From assembly GCF_042242105.1 (NCBI RefSeq), contig NC_092023.1, positions 11,854,933 through 11,918,932 on the forward strand: 64,000 nucleotides of DNA. The letters are read 5' to 3'. The stretch comes from Pempheris klunzingeri. Its lineage: Eukaryota > Chordata > Actinopteri > Acropomatiformes > Pempheridae. The notes below the pieces were generated by a model that ran no database searches, was not told the DNA's origin, and saw only the letters and a list, made by a program, of their open reading frames with translations. Position numbers and translations under genes: made by a program. Positions 27,101 to 50,369 of the stretch are shown here, piece by piece (position 1 is the first letter of the stretch; every line of letters begins with the position of its first letter).

Positions 27101-30100
27101 AATTGTCAGTCTGAGCACTGAGGAGTTTATCTTTAACAAGGATGAAATGTGAAAGTCAGAGCAGACATACTGTTTTTTTTTTTGTTTATAAATATCCCCA
27201 TTCCCATAATGGTATCTATACTTTTTTGAAAATATCACGGTGAAATTGCAGCACTACAACAGATATTAGTTTGTCTGCAGCTTTAGGTTGTCTGTCTGTG
27301 ATATCTGCTCTGATACTGTATAAGTTTCTAATTCTGATTTCTGTTCAAACAAATTTCAGTTTATTTGGCTCATCAAATATAATGTAAAAAAAAAAAGCAC
27401 AAAAGAGGCACAGTGAGTCTAAATATGAAAGTAATGGATGTTGAACTGCGGGAGTTACACTCTCATGTCTCTCACACTCTCAAACAGCCCCTTGCATCAA
27501 TATTGACTTGTTTAATGTCCATTTAATATACTGAGAAGATCATATGTCATAAAGTAAAAGCATAAGAGTTTTCTTAAGAAAAACTGAAATATAAATGATA
27601 AAACATCAGCAGGCTCCAGTCAAAGTGAGTGGTAAGTTTTTCCAACTCTCTCTCTGAGTTGGTTGATTGGTTGGTGGGTTAATGACTCCTATAAAGTGTA
27701 AACTAAAGGGTTGTGTGGAAAAGAAGAGTTATTGATTACCTGAGCAAACTCTAGGCTAGCTTCATCCACATTTTCTTCTTTATCTATAAGAAAAACGACA
27801 ACAAAAAACAAAGTTAGGAACCATTATTCTATCATTTCATAATGTGATAAATTCATATGTTCATAAGCTGGCATACAATGTATTACCCATTCATACCTTG
27901 GTTAATAATGTGTTTAAACATAAAACTAGAGAAAGTATAATTTGACATTACGTTGCCTTAAATGTCATCAGAGGCGCAAACTTCCACACAGACAATGAAC
28001 TGTTGTCACAAGAAAACAAGAAAATTTGTCATCTTTTATTTGCTTATTTATCAATTTCTCCAAACTGTTACAGAATTCAAAAATCATAACCTCCAGTCCA
28101 GATTTCCCGGTTCACAAAAGACTGAATTTAAAGAATCCACATGTGCCACATGTACCATAATTTAAAACACTCAATTTTGGGAGATTCCTCTCCAAATACA
28201 ACCTGTTGACCAACGAAAACACAGCGCAAAACCAAAAGATGTTTCAGTCTATCCAAAACTTTTAACAAGCAGTTTTATCAATCTTTATTTATATAGCGCC
28301 AATTCACAACAAGTGTTATCACGAGACGCTTTCCATAAAGAGAAGGTCTAGACCAACGATTCAAGAATTCAAAATTAAGGATTCAAGAATCCCCACATGA
28401 GCCGCATCAGATATTATATTAGTCAACAGTGGCACGAAAAACTCCCCTTTAACAGGAAGAAACCTCGAACAGAACCAGGCTCAGAGGAAAACAGCTTTCT
28501 GTCGGGGTTGAGGGTTGGACAGAGTTTTGTGAACCTCCTGTCGTTGTAATACGTTATATTTATGGTCTTAAAGTGAATTCACGTCTTTTGGGTTGATCAT
28601 TCATGGCTCAGGTTTCTATCAAAGCAGAATAATAATTCTCTGTTATGGACGGTGTGTGTCTGCATGTGATGTCAAGCTTAGAAAAGCCCTCAGCAGTCAT
28701 GTGAAAGTGCTACACAGAGAGATTCTTACTACAGGCAAGAACAAGCATTATTTTTATATTCTTTCACTCCGTATATGTCAGTCATCCTGTGACTTGTGGT
28801 CGTCTCATATTCACTGTGAAGGGAGCAGCTCCAGGAAGGAGTCTCCTGATCAAATCACATATTCATTTCTACAGATTTCTAGCAGGGACTGTTTGCCATG
28901 TTTCCAAAATGACCCTAACCTAACCCTAACCCTGCTGGAGGAAAGAGCTATGCAAGGACATTTTGATTTATGACTTTAGATTTTTTCTGCTTTTTTTTCA
29001 TTTTACTTGGGACAGTTATCTGGTTGCATGAACACACAATGCTTCTGTTTGTTGTGGAAAATGTCACAGAACACTGCTGCTGTGAACACCGCAGAGATTC
29101 ATCTGAAATACGTACTTAGCATATATTATCATGCATAATTGACAAGGCTTGCAGGCACAGCTGCTCTGTGTAACTCTTGTTAAAAGTGAAAGAGCAAAAG
29201 AAGAAAAATACATTGTCCAACAATGGAGTTTTTCTGTCTGCATGATAAAGGCCTATCTAATGACTAATTTCCTTTGACGACTTTGGTTTATGCCACAGGC
29301 CTTAGTTGTTGCAAAGCAGAAAAAGTTGACGTCAAGACGTCAACATTATGTTGTGGCCTCCTGTCCCAGCATGACCTCAGCCTTAAAGAGTGAAATCATT
29401 GCCATTGGGAAACCAAAAGGATGCAGTTCTGTGACAGGAACAATGACAGGAAAACACATCTTCTTCACAGCTTCAAGCTACTTTCAATGTGCTTACCAAC
29501 CACATAATAGCATGAAATTAAATACTGCTAAGGCACACTATACATGAAATCCAGTAAACACTAATGTGTGAAGGGGTTTTTCTGTATAGTCAGAAACTCT
29601 TTTGCATGTATTATGTACTCCTGGGACAATGAGGTCCTAAGTGTAATCTAGCTAGAGCTATTCTAGCTAGAGCTAGACTGGTAAATCATCTCGGCTGATA
29701 TTATTGGGCAATATTAGATGGAACCGGATACAGCTTTGGAGGCGAGGCCTTGTTCATTCCTACTGAAGTTGTCCAGTGGTGCATGAAATCAATAAAGATC
29801 AGTTTCCCAGGTGTAAAATGACCCAAATCTTCTGCTCGTGGACGACCATGCCTCCTCACTGTGAGGCCCGTGCAGCATGCATGTGTCTCAGGGCTGGCCG
29901 AGCTGGCTAACTTCCAGTTTATGCCTCCGCTAACTTGAATGAGAATAAAAGGATTTAATTGTGGAGCCCTTGTAGATTTTCCAAATGATATCGGACTAAA
30001 AGGATCAAATTCTGATAGTGAGATGAAATGAGGGTTTGTGGGGTTAAAAAAAAAACATCCACCAATTTACAGACGTCTCTCTCAAGATGTCAGCATATGG

Positions 30101-31064
30101 ACGAAAGTCTTTTGAGGCCCAGTGGCATCATGTGTTGGGCGCCTTTGGTGTAATTACACGGTTTGACCACATGTCAAACTGGCTTCAAAGCCTGGCTCGT
30201 TTCCTGGGGGCCTGGTTTGTCCTCCAAAGAGCACTGACAAGATTAAATGTCCCGCGTAGTACATAAGAAAAACAAGAAAACCTTATCAACATTACTTGTG
30301 AATGTGATGTGTTTGAATAAAAAAATATATATGTGTTGGATTTATTGCATTGCATTTTTGTTTTTGGTATCGGCCTAAAAAATTGAAAGTAAGAAGATTT
30401 TTATGCTCACAGCAGATGCTGATGAGGGACAATTGTTTCTTGTGTTGAAGTACGATAAATTAATCGTGCTGTGTCCTGTTTAAAGAAAGCACTGGCAGCG
30501 AGATGTAACATGATCCAGTGAAGACTGACATTGTGGTGTCAGTGGAACCAATGAAAACCTGTTGCATTACAAATCATCCGCCTCAAGAACAGAAAGCCTG
30601 AACATTGTACATGAGATTACTGCATGTTTTCACACCAGAATGCTCTTTTGGTATCTTTAGGTTAAAGAAAAGTTGGAATTTTCTTCTGAGAAAATCGTTT
30701 TGATGATTAAAGCTCTTTTATCCCCATCCCCTCTGTCACAATTATCAAACAAAAAGTAAAGATGTAAAGATTTACTGCCTTTCCCCAGTTAAGTATCATC
30801 AGAAACGGAATATCTTTTATTCTGGGGCTGTTTTTCAGACATTTGCTGAATAGTACAAACTAAGCAATTCGTTAAGTGCTGAAATAAATGCTTAACAAAT
30901 GAATCCATAATTACCATAACTATTAGTTGCAGCCGTAGTACAAACAATAACTTCCTAATCAAAGAGCATCTGTTCAAAAGTTACAGCTCACGTTTTTTGA
31001 CACCTGTTTTACCTTCTGACATGCCTTCTGTATTGTCTTCTGTTTCTGTTTTGCCACTCTCCAT
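17318..31064 (-). CDS. arhgef33: Rho guanine nucleotide exchange factor 33, complete
   Basis: DH-type exchange factor predicted to load GTP on Rho-family GTPases. Sixteen exons (transcript order): 31013-31064, 27740-27783, 25454-25618, 24554-24672, 24187-24335, 23886-24008, 23416-23542, 22472-22592, 20669-20776, 20183-20275, 19836-19984, 19621-19710, 19291-19469, 18015-18475, 17699-17923, 17318-17464. They total 2352 nt with unbroken phase: 783 residues, near the human length. The start, MESGKTETEDNTEG, was chosen because its donor phase fits exon 2. Residues about 30-130 look like coiled coil (LQGLVAELREG, LNTFK|EELNVALFHIKDV). The DH domain spans about 219-415 (ALELLESERVYVSHL, SDFLDFYVSYL, LLQPVQRIPEYLLLLQ, HPDYYLLL). 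No PH domain follows. The tail is Ser-rich and ends in basic GGFRSSFKKLFKKK. Some donors are weak (GTCTGG after 19836, GTTGGT after 19291). Its neighbour map4k3 is also its human 2p22 neighbour. Confidence 0.93.
23655..23735 (+). promoter_or_regulatory. Promoter-like island antisense to arhgef33 (tentative)
   Basis: Inside the arhgef33 intron between exons 6 and 7 there is a short GC-rich patch on the opposite strand. It has an inverted CCAAT box (ATTGG, 23662-23666), a TATAAA (23689-23694) in a small palindrome TCACTATAAAGTGA, and a donor-like G|GTGAGTT at about 23734. No open frame of use follows. Could be chance or a decayed element. Confidence 0.2.
24090..24177. repeat. (CA)n microsatellite, about 44 units, next to a splice donor
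   Basis: Pure CA repeat on the + strand. On the arhgef33 transcript it is a (UG)n run starting about 10 nt after the exon 5 donor at 24187/24186. Overlapping Cys/Val and His/Thr open frames are repeat artefacts. Confidence 0.95.
28281..28512 (+). repeat. Teleost dispersed repeat (SINE-like, TTTATATAGCGCC type)
   Basis: Carries the hallmark words TTTATTTATATAGCGCCAAT, ACGAGACGCTTTCCATAAAG, GGTCTAGACC and AACAGGAAGAAACCTCGA followed by AGAACCAGGCTCAG. I recognise this order from a repeat present in thousands of copies in many spiny-rayed fishes. It has no coding capacity. It supports a percomorph-type host genome. Confidence 0.75.
28911..28932 (+). repeat. Short interstitial telomere-like repeat
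   Basis: About three CCCTAA units in tandem, one imperfect. Far too short to mark a fusion point and probably chance or repair-derived. Confidence 0.5.
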
Positions 31065-33097
31065 GTTTAGCTATCCTGTCCGTCCAGTCTAGTTCCCAGC
31101 TGTCCAGTTCTGCAGTCCTTATCCAGCTCAAGATGACTTCAGTCCGCTCCTCTGCCTTGTTCCTTTCCTCTGAACAGCTCTGTCCTTTGCTGTGATCACT
31201 CACTTTCTCTCGTCCAAAGCATGTGAGTCCTATGATTTCCCTTTTGCACAAAAAGGCCCTTGTCTTCAGAGAGTAGAGGGACAGAAGGCAAAGATCAGGA
31301 GGAGAGAGAGAGAGACATTTGTTCATCATACAACCCCATACTGTAGCAAACTCATTACATTTACGGAGGCGTGTCTGGCTGTTAATGGACATGATTTACT
31401 CCGCAGCACTGATCAGGGTAAGCCTGAAAACAACAGTTATTGCAGTGGATAAAAGTAAATCTCCTTTACCAAGTGTATTTATTTGAGCTACTCAAGCTGT
31501 TAAACATTTTTACACCTATGTGACATAACGGGCAGGGTGAGCCACCATTACCAAACATCAACAGTGTCTGTTTCTTGGCCGCTTGGGGGCAACACAACAA
31601 GTTATAAAAACACCTATTAACGGATATTATCACCTCATAATGTTATTGTGGCAGACGTGTTCATGACACGTCCAACAGACACAGAGCAACATTATCATTC
31701 ATTTGGAGTTGTGTTTATGTTGACTTGAAATCCAATATTCACTCTCTTTCTAGCTCTGTTTTGGTCTCCACCAACCCCTGAGGAAAATAGCTGGCTCTTA
31801 AGCCTCAGATATATATTTCACAAATGGTCGGCCTGTAATAGGGGTGTGCCACATCCTCCAGTCCTGTGTGTAAATGATGTGCTAGCCTGATTATCTGTGT
31901 GACGGCGTCTTGTGTCATGGCTGACAGAAACCTGTGTTTCTCTCTGTACAAGTCAGTGCCTTGCTGTACTCTAAGTCTGTCTGTCTGTCTGTCTGTCTGT
32001 CTGCTTGCTCCTGTCTGTCTGTCTCAGTACAGCATGAGCCTCTCTGTTTTCTGCCTCTCTGTCTGTGGTGGAGAAAATCAAGCTCGGAGACAAATAGCTG
32101 AGTCCTCATTCAAAGAACAAACCTGTGTTTGAAGGTTACATCATTCCCACACATCATCTGATACTGCAGTTGCATGTGAGTTTGTCCAAAGAGAATATAC
32201 TGTCCATTACCCTCTGTGCAAAAAGCTTGTTTTGTTCACCAATGATTGAAACTGAAAAATGTAATTAAACTGTACTTTTATTGTTTTAGTCATATACTTT
32301 ATTATTAGAAACAGGTCATGTATGTTATTTATTTCCTGTTTTAATACATATTATATTGTTGTTAGTGTATACTGTATATTGTGCCCTCAGATAATTGTGA
32401 ATTAATTCAATTTACAAGGGGTCACAAGTTGCATTCATCGGTGAACTATGCATTGTTTCATATTTTGGGATCACTCAAAGGTGGATTCAGAGGAATTTAT
32501 GACCTATAATGTTATCATGCCAACCATTCAACACTGTATGTCATGAACCTGTTTCTACACAGGAGCTTCTCCTGTAGTATGGGCACAGGAAGTATAAGCA
32601 GCCACTACAGTTGTTTTCTTAACACAGGGGTTACAGCACAGAATAGGAAAAGCTTCCTCAGACAGTTATAATAAGCAAGCTGCTGTCTCCTGGGTTCTTG
32701 GTTTGAGTCTAATATGATTAGATAGGAAACAGAAACAATGAGAGTCACGATGGTGGGAAGGTCAGAAGAACACACCGTTTCTGCAAAACATTTTTGCTCA
32801 TTCATAAAGAAGGTGGGAGGGCCTACCTTTCCATACGATGCAGTTCACCATAACTTAACCACAAACTAGGAGCCTTAGAATTTAACATGGAGTTACCTCA
32901 ATAAGACAGAGCCTCACAGTTGGATGAAATGCAGGAGTCACCTTAGGGATCTAACTATTTTAGTTTTTACTACCCTTTAGTGGTGCATATCAAGCAAATG
33001 TATCATTTATCAAATTATACGAAGTAGATGCCCAGAAACAGCCGGGGCTGTTCTGGTCACTCATCCTAAATAGTCATTAAAATGGTAATCTGGATAT
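31065..33097. other. Divergent intergenic region upstream of arhgef33
   Basis: Probably holds the arhgef33 promoter and 5' UTR (no clear TATA seen) and otherwise unremarkable AT-rich DNA. Contains a (GTCT)n run at about 31975-32003. No gene recognised. This interval is also where the 2p22-type and 6q13-type gene blocks meet. Confidence 0.5.
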
Positions 33098-33545
33098 CAA
33101 TGGTGGGAAGTAAGTGATTACATTTACTCCAGCATTGTAGGCCTACTTAAGTACAATTTTGAGGTTTTACTTACTTTACTTGATTATCTGATATTTTCTA
33201 CTTTTACTCCATTACATTTCAAAGGGAAATATTGTATTTTTTACTCCACTACATTTATCTGATAACTTTAGTTACTTTGCAGATCAGATAATCAATACAA
33301 AATATAAATTATCTAATAAATGATTATATATTATTGTAGATTAAACTAACCAGCTCTATGTAAAGTCATTCAAATAATGAGCACATTAATGCATCAATAT
33401 ATCCAATAATATAATGTATATTGCTGTGCAATGGGCTATTCTGCATAATAACCTTTTTTTTTGCAAACATTTAACTCGTTTTACTTAAGTAAAATTTTCA
33501 ATGCATGACTTATAGCAGTATTTCCACATTGAGGTATTACCTTTT
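33098..33545. mobile_element. hAT-like non-autonomous element (fish 'ACTTTTACT' repeat)
   Basis: Contains the typical series GTGGGAAGTAAGTGATTACA, CTACTTTTACTCCATTACAT, TTTTTACTCCACTACATTT and, at the far end, TTTTACTTAAGTAAAATTTT followed by a degraded ATTTCCACATTGAGGTATTA. I recognise this from a very abundant fish hAT-derived family. No transposase frame. Its right end lies about 100 bp upstream of the slc17a5 promoter motifs. Exact termini are uncertain. Confidence 0.6.
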
Positions 33546-33621
33546 TACTCCTTCCAGCAGCGCTAGTGATTAAAAACTACAATTTATTTTCAGACAAAAC
33601 TCGGGGACAAAACACTTCTCT

Positions 33622-33652
33622 ACTTCCGGTGCGGTGCCTCTCGTCACGTGGC
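33622..33652 (+). promoter_or_regulatory. slc17a5 promoter motifs: ETS site and CLEAR-like E-box
   Basis: ACTTCCGGT (33622-33630) fits the ETS/GABP consensus of housekeeping promoters. GTCACGTGGC (33643-33652) matches nine of ten bases of the CLEAR element GTCACGTGAC bound by TFEB/TFE3. Both lie 110-140 bp before the slc17a5 ATG in a CpG-richer patch. TFEB control would fit a lysosomal transporter gene; binding is inferred. Confidence 0.5.
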
Positions 33653-33763
33653 TCGTGTCGCGCAGAGTTGAGCTCAGCTGACCGGAGACTCCGGTTGGGT
33701 GTTGTTGCCTGTGGGTGCAGTCTGGGGTGCTGCAGACCCTGTTAACCTGTTTTTAAATCAAAA

Positions 33764-41790
<8,027 letters not shown>

Positions 41791-44660
41791 AGCAGAGGAT
41801 GAGTACCAGACTCGTCCATTTGATGATTCAGATTTGTGAGATGGACAAGTAGCCATCATGGGCTCATTCAACGAGGTACTTCAGTGAAAGTGTTCCAGCT
41901 GTGCTGATAATTCTCAAAGCACAGCTAACTAACAGTGAGTAGCAGCCATATTACCCTTGAAGATGTTCTTTACTGTGACTGTAGACACTCGAGTCTGTTG
42001 ACAGATAAACCTGCAGTCACAGCAATGAACAAAGACGGTTGTAGTTTTAGTGAAGTGGATCTTTCTTGGAGGCAAAAATAATCATTGATATAGCCACAGT
42101 ATGCATCTCCAAGATATATCAGAGGAAGCTGCTATTATCAAGCCTAACTGAAAAGCAGAAATGGAGCCAGTTAGTTAGAATGCTACAGGCTATCTCAGCC
42201 TTCTTTATTGTCAAACATTATTAATATCACGGTAAATAAGCTATGGAAGACAAATTGTCCCAATGTAATTCCTGTTTGGTGTTCAGATCTGCCAGTTAGC
42301 CAACATGCTTGGCTCAGTTGTTGTTTTTGCCTCCAGAGCACTTTGCTTTACTCTTGAGTTTTAGTGCCATAGTAAAAGCCTTATGAAGGATGTTTTTAAG
42401 TTGTGTATGCAAAATTTAGGCTAACACAGAATGTGCTACTACAAATAAGCTTTGCTTGTAAATGGTTTTCCCCAAAAAATGACAAACTTGTCACCCCAAA
42501 CTAGACGCACACATTTGATAACATCTTTGAGAGAGCATTGTGACTGCACAACACGCACTTACACTTATTTAGGAAAATGCCTTATAAGCCTCCTTAAAAT
42601 AACTGTAAAACTCTGTCATTCATGTAATTGCGAATGAACCTTTTTTAATTTACTTTTTTATTTACTTGCGTTAAGGGATTAAGGGATTTTATGTGTACAA
42701 CAATGTATTGTGTTTTCAGGTTATGTCCACCAGGCACCTCTTTTATTGCACATGGCATTAATCAATGCATATGGAAAGCATGGGCCATGATCATGATGTT
42801 TTCGATATGTAACACTAAGAAGATGCTTAGCTGTTGGTGCTGTCGGCGCCTTTCTAAAGAAGGGAAAGAAAAAAGTGCTTTGAAGAGTTTCTTGGTGGCC
42901 TCGCTTTAGTCACAGGATTCGCACTTTGTGTCAATTCTCAGGTATCTTACGTTTTTACAAGGATTGAAAGGCATGTTTGTTAACTTTTTACACATTGAGG
43001 ATAGTGTCCTTAATTTTTAAGTGTCAACTGAATAAGATACCATTTTAAAATTATTTCAAGTAGCACAGTTAATAACTTAAAATACGCTGTAGACACCATA
43101 GCTGGTCATAATTCTTATTCTTAGTTTTTCATCAATGTGAACAGCTGATTAAATACATTTTTTTCCATAAAGTTTGCGCTCCATCAGATCATATGTATGT
43201 GATACTGTTTGTGCCACATCCCTTTATATGACTATGGAGGAGTAAATCAAAACCAAGCAACACGCAAAACGTTTTGTCATGGTAGTTATTTCTGTCAGCA
43301 AGTAGCATCAGCAACCCATTTTTAAGATGTAATGCACTTGTGCCTTATTAGCTTAAATGTGGTCAGACAATTCAGGACTGTGGATGAATTTCTCAAAGGG
43401 TTCTGTTCGTTACTGCTTTTTATTATTTCATTTTGTGTCTCTACACAGAATAAAGGGACTTTTCTATGATATATGTACACACTGTACTTAGAGGGTAATC
43501 ATTGTAAGCTTTCAAGCTGGGACCATTCCAGAAACGTGTCACTAATGTACTGTAAATACTTGATCATACAACTATGTTCAAATCTGATTGTGTTGGGCTA
43601 TTATTTCATTATATAGCCACCGTCACAGCTTTTAAACTAAACGAACAATGTGGCTTTCATTAATGCAGATCTAATTGATGTCTTCGAGTCTGAAAAAGTG
43701 CGAGAGAAGATCATTTTGACAACCTCAACTCACCTGGGCCATTTCTTACCATAAATACATGTCATATTTACATCTATAAAAAAAAAGAGAAACATAAAAT
43801 TCCACTTTAGTGAACTACAGTAGTTTCCCCTAATGAAAAGAATATATAAGGGCCTTGTTATCAGTGACATACTTCCTGAGATATTTTGTTACTAACTGAA
43901 TAAAATCTAAAGATATAAATCCCTGATATTTGGACACATTTACAGAAGCCTATAGTCCAAGACATTTCATAACATCCCTGTTAAATGTAAGCGTGACATC
44001 ATTTCATATTAAGTACTATGTGTAATTTAAAGAGTGCTCTACCTTCGTGTTTGCCTCCCTGCTGTTTCTCAGGATAGCAGGCAGACGGGTCTGCAGTCAC
44101 ACACGGTGGAAAGACGTAAAGGGCATCAGGGTTAATTTTAATCCAACTAGGGAGCGTCTGGAAAAGTGTGCGCGGCACCAGCTGCGCGTGATGGGCACTG
44201 CACACTCAACCATCACCATCTCTGAAACACAGATGAAACCAAAACATCTCTATCCCCCCCCCAAAAAAATCACATAGGTGTCTCTAGTGACCCACTTCAG
44301 CTACTGGACATAACTCTGCATCTTGTAATACTATTTTATTCCTCTGGAAAACTTTCTGCAACGCCACAACTAACGCAGATAAATCAAAAGACGATAAAAG
44401 CCAACAGACTTTAGCGCAACTACTTATAATCACTCTTTGAAGGTGTTAATGCGGACTGGCTGAACAATTCCATGAGTCTCGTCCTCGATATTTAATGAGG
44501 AAAGGAGCAGATCACGTTCAAACGGGGGTGTCCGATAATGGATGCTTCGCCGGTAGCGGTATCCTAGGATAAACTCATTTACGGTAACTTCTCCCGGTCC
44601 CTCATTGTGATGCTGTGCAGGCAGCAGCGGGTGCGCGCAATTACGCAACACCCCCGCCTG
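41791..44660 (+). other. slc17a5 3' UTR and spacer before eef1a1
   Basis: No coding exon recognised. A good AATAAA at 43449-43454 would give a 3' UTR of about 1.7 kb; a second cluster lies near 43900. The remaining kilobase is AT-rich until about 44450, where GC content rises towards the eef1a1 promoter. Confidence 0.5.
43449..43454 (+). terminator. Candidate poly(A) signal of slc17a5
   Basis: AATAAA in CACAGAATAAAGGGAC, about 1.66 kb after the stop codon. Confidence 0.45.
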
Positions 44661-44670
44661 TCCCTGTGCG

Positions 44671-44735
44671 CTATAACCGGATCAGCGCCTCTCCTACCCG
44701 GTCCTGCACCCAACCTGACACCGGCCAGCTCTCAG
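44671..44735 (+). promoter_or_regulatory. eef1a1: Probable eef1a1 core promoter and non-coding first exon
   Basis: CTATAA (44671-44676) sits in GC-rich DNA. About 25-30 bases on is a pyrimidine tract (CCTCTCCTACC, about 44698-44708), the usual position of a 5'-TOP start in elongation-factor genes. A donor, CTCAG|GTACGA, ends the putative exon at 44735. The matching acceptor before the ATG could be at 46121 (TTTCATCAG) or 46143. The TATA / short non-coding exon / roughly 1.4-kb intron layout is what vertebrate EEF1A1 genes show; the exact start site is inferred. Confidence 0.5.
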
Positions 44736-49306
<4,571 letters not shown>

Positions 49307-50369
49307 ATGTTGTGCTACTCTGCCGACCCCAAGGTCTCCCAGGGCAGGACATCGGTCATCCAACTTCATCCTACAATTGGCTGCTTCAACGTAATAATCA
49401 AAGACTGGTTAATCATCACAATGCATCGCAAAAGCATTCGAAGGAAAGAACAATATTCAGATCTTAAGTCCTCGAGACGGCACTCCTAATTCCATTTCAG
49501 TGGTTAGATTACCATTACGTACAATGTAATATCAAAATGATAGTTTTAAATGTGCACTGTTGATTTGGTTCATGGCAATACATTTCTGTGATACTGATTT
49601 TGAGACATTGAACAATTAGAGGTAATGAAATGTATCACCTCTCTCGCTCTCTGGAGTGCAGGTACTGGTCTCTTTACATGGTACATGTTGTCTTGCTTTT
49701 AGTGTTTGTTTGCAACTACATGGTGCTCTGTAGGAGCCTATGGCAAGAATTTAAAACTATGTTCTTCTGAGTAGTAGTTTAGTCGAACTTAGTGATTTGT
49801 TGTGTTTAAGCTTTAAAAAGCACTTAATACAAATGGTCGAAACATGTCCCTCTAAGGGACTTTGAGTAGACCACCTGTTGATTCCTAAAGCACTTTGATT
49901 GGCGTGTTGCTAATTTTGCACTTGCACTGGAGAAGCTTAAATTGGCATAAGCTACTGCACCTTACTGTAAGATGGCATGGGCCTCTTTGTAACATTAAAC
50001 ATGTTTCAACCAAAATGCTGACCCCTGGTCTTCAGTGATTCAGTGTGCCGCAAAGAAGTCAGGCAGGGTCACAAACGCATTGAACTTCCCAAACCAAAAT
50101 GACAAGTCTTAGAAAAATCAGAGCGTCTTTACAATTCACACATTTGTCCACAAGATGTAGCTATTAGAACAGGAATAAGTAGAAACCATCAATGAACGCA
50201 TACTTACCAGAAAAACTCAATCGAGGGACACAGAATGTCTAAATATTTCAACTCAAACAGCTAAAGGGCAGTCTGCCAAGTTGTTAAGGGGCGTGTTCTC
50301 ATACAGGGAAACACTGTTGAGTGAAACTCATAGAGCAGTTTCATTCCTCTCACAGAATCACAACGCATT
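49307..50369 (+). other. eef1a1 3' UTR and short spacer before cgas
   Basis: ATTAAA at 49994-49999 is the best poly(A) signal, about 690 bp after the stop. No trace of MTO1, which lies here in the human block. The last 100 bp before the cgas ATG contain GAAAC words and a strong acceptor-like TTCATTCCTCTCACAG. Confidence 0.5.

Larger units (their letters stand above)
27784..31012 (-). other. arhgef33: arhgef33 first intron
   Basis: A 3.2-kb intron between the start exon and exon 2. It contains a dispersed repeat (28281-28512), short telomere-like repeats (about 28911-28932) and a short duplicated CTAGCTAGAGCTA motif near 29648-29677. No further exon was recognised. The open frame at 28593-28973 on the + strand resembles nothing I know. 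Confidence 0.6.

Noticed and set aside
28911-28932. Interstitial telomeric repeat as a chromosome-fusion scar at the two-block junction
   Set aside because: Only about three units, imperfect, and located inside arhgef33 rather than at the block boundary.
28593-28973. 126-codon + frame in the arhgef33 first intron
   Set aside because: No recognisable domain or splice context, and it runs through telomere-like repeats.
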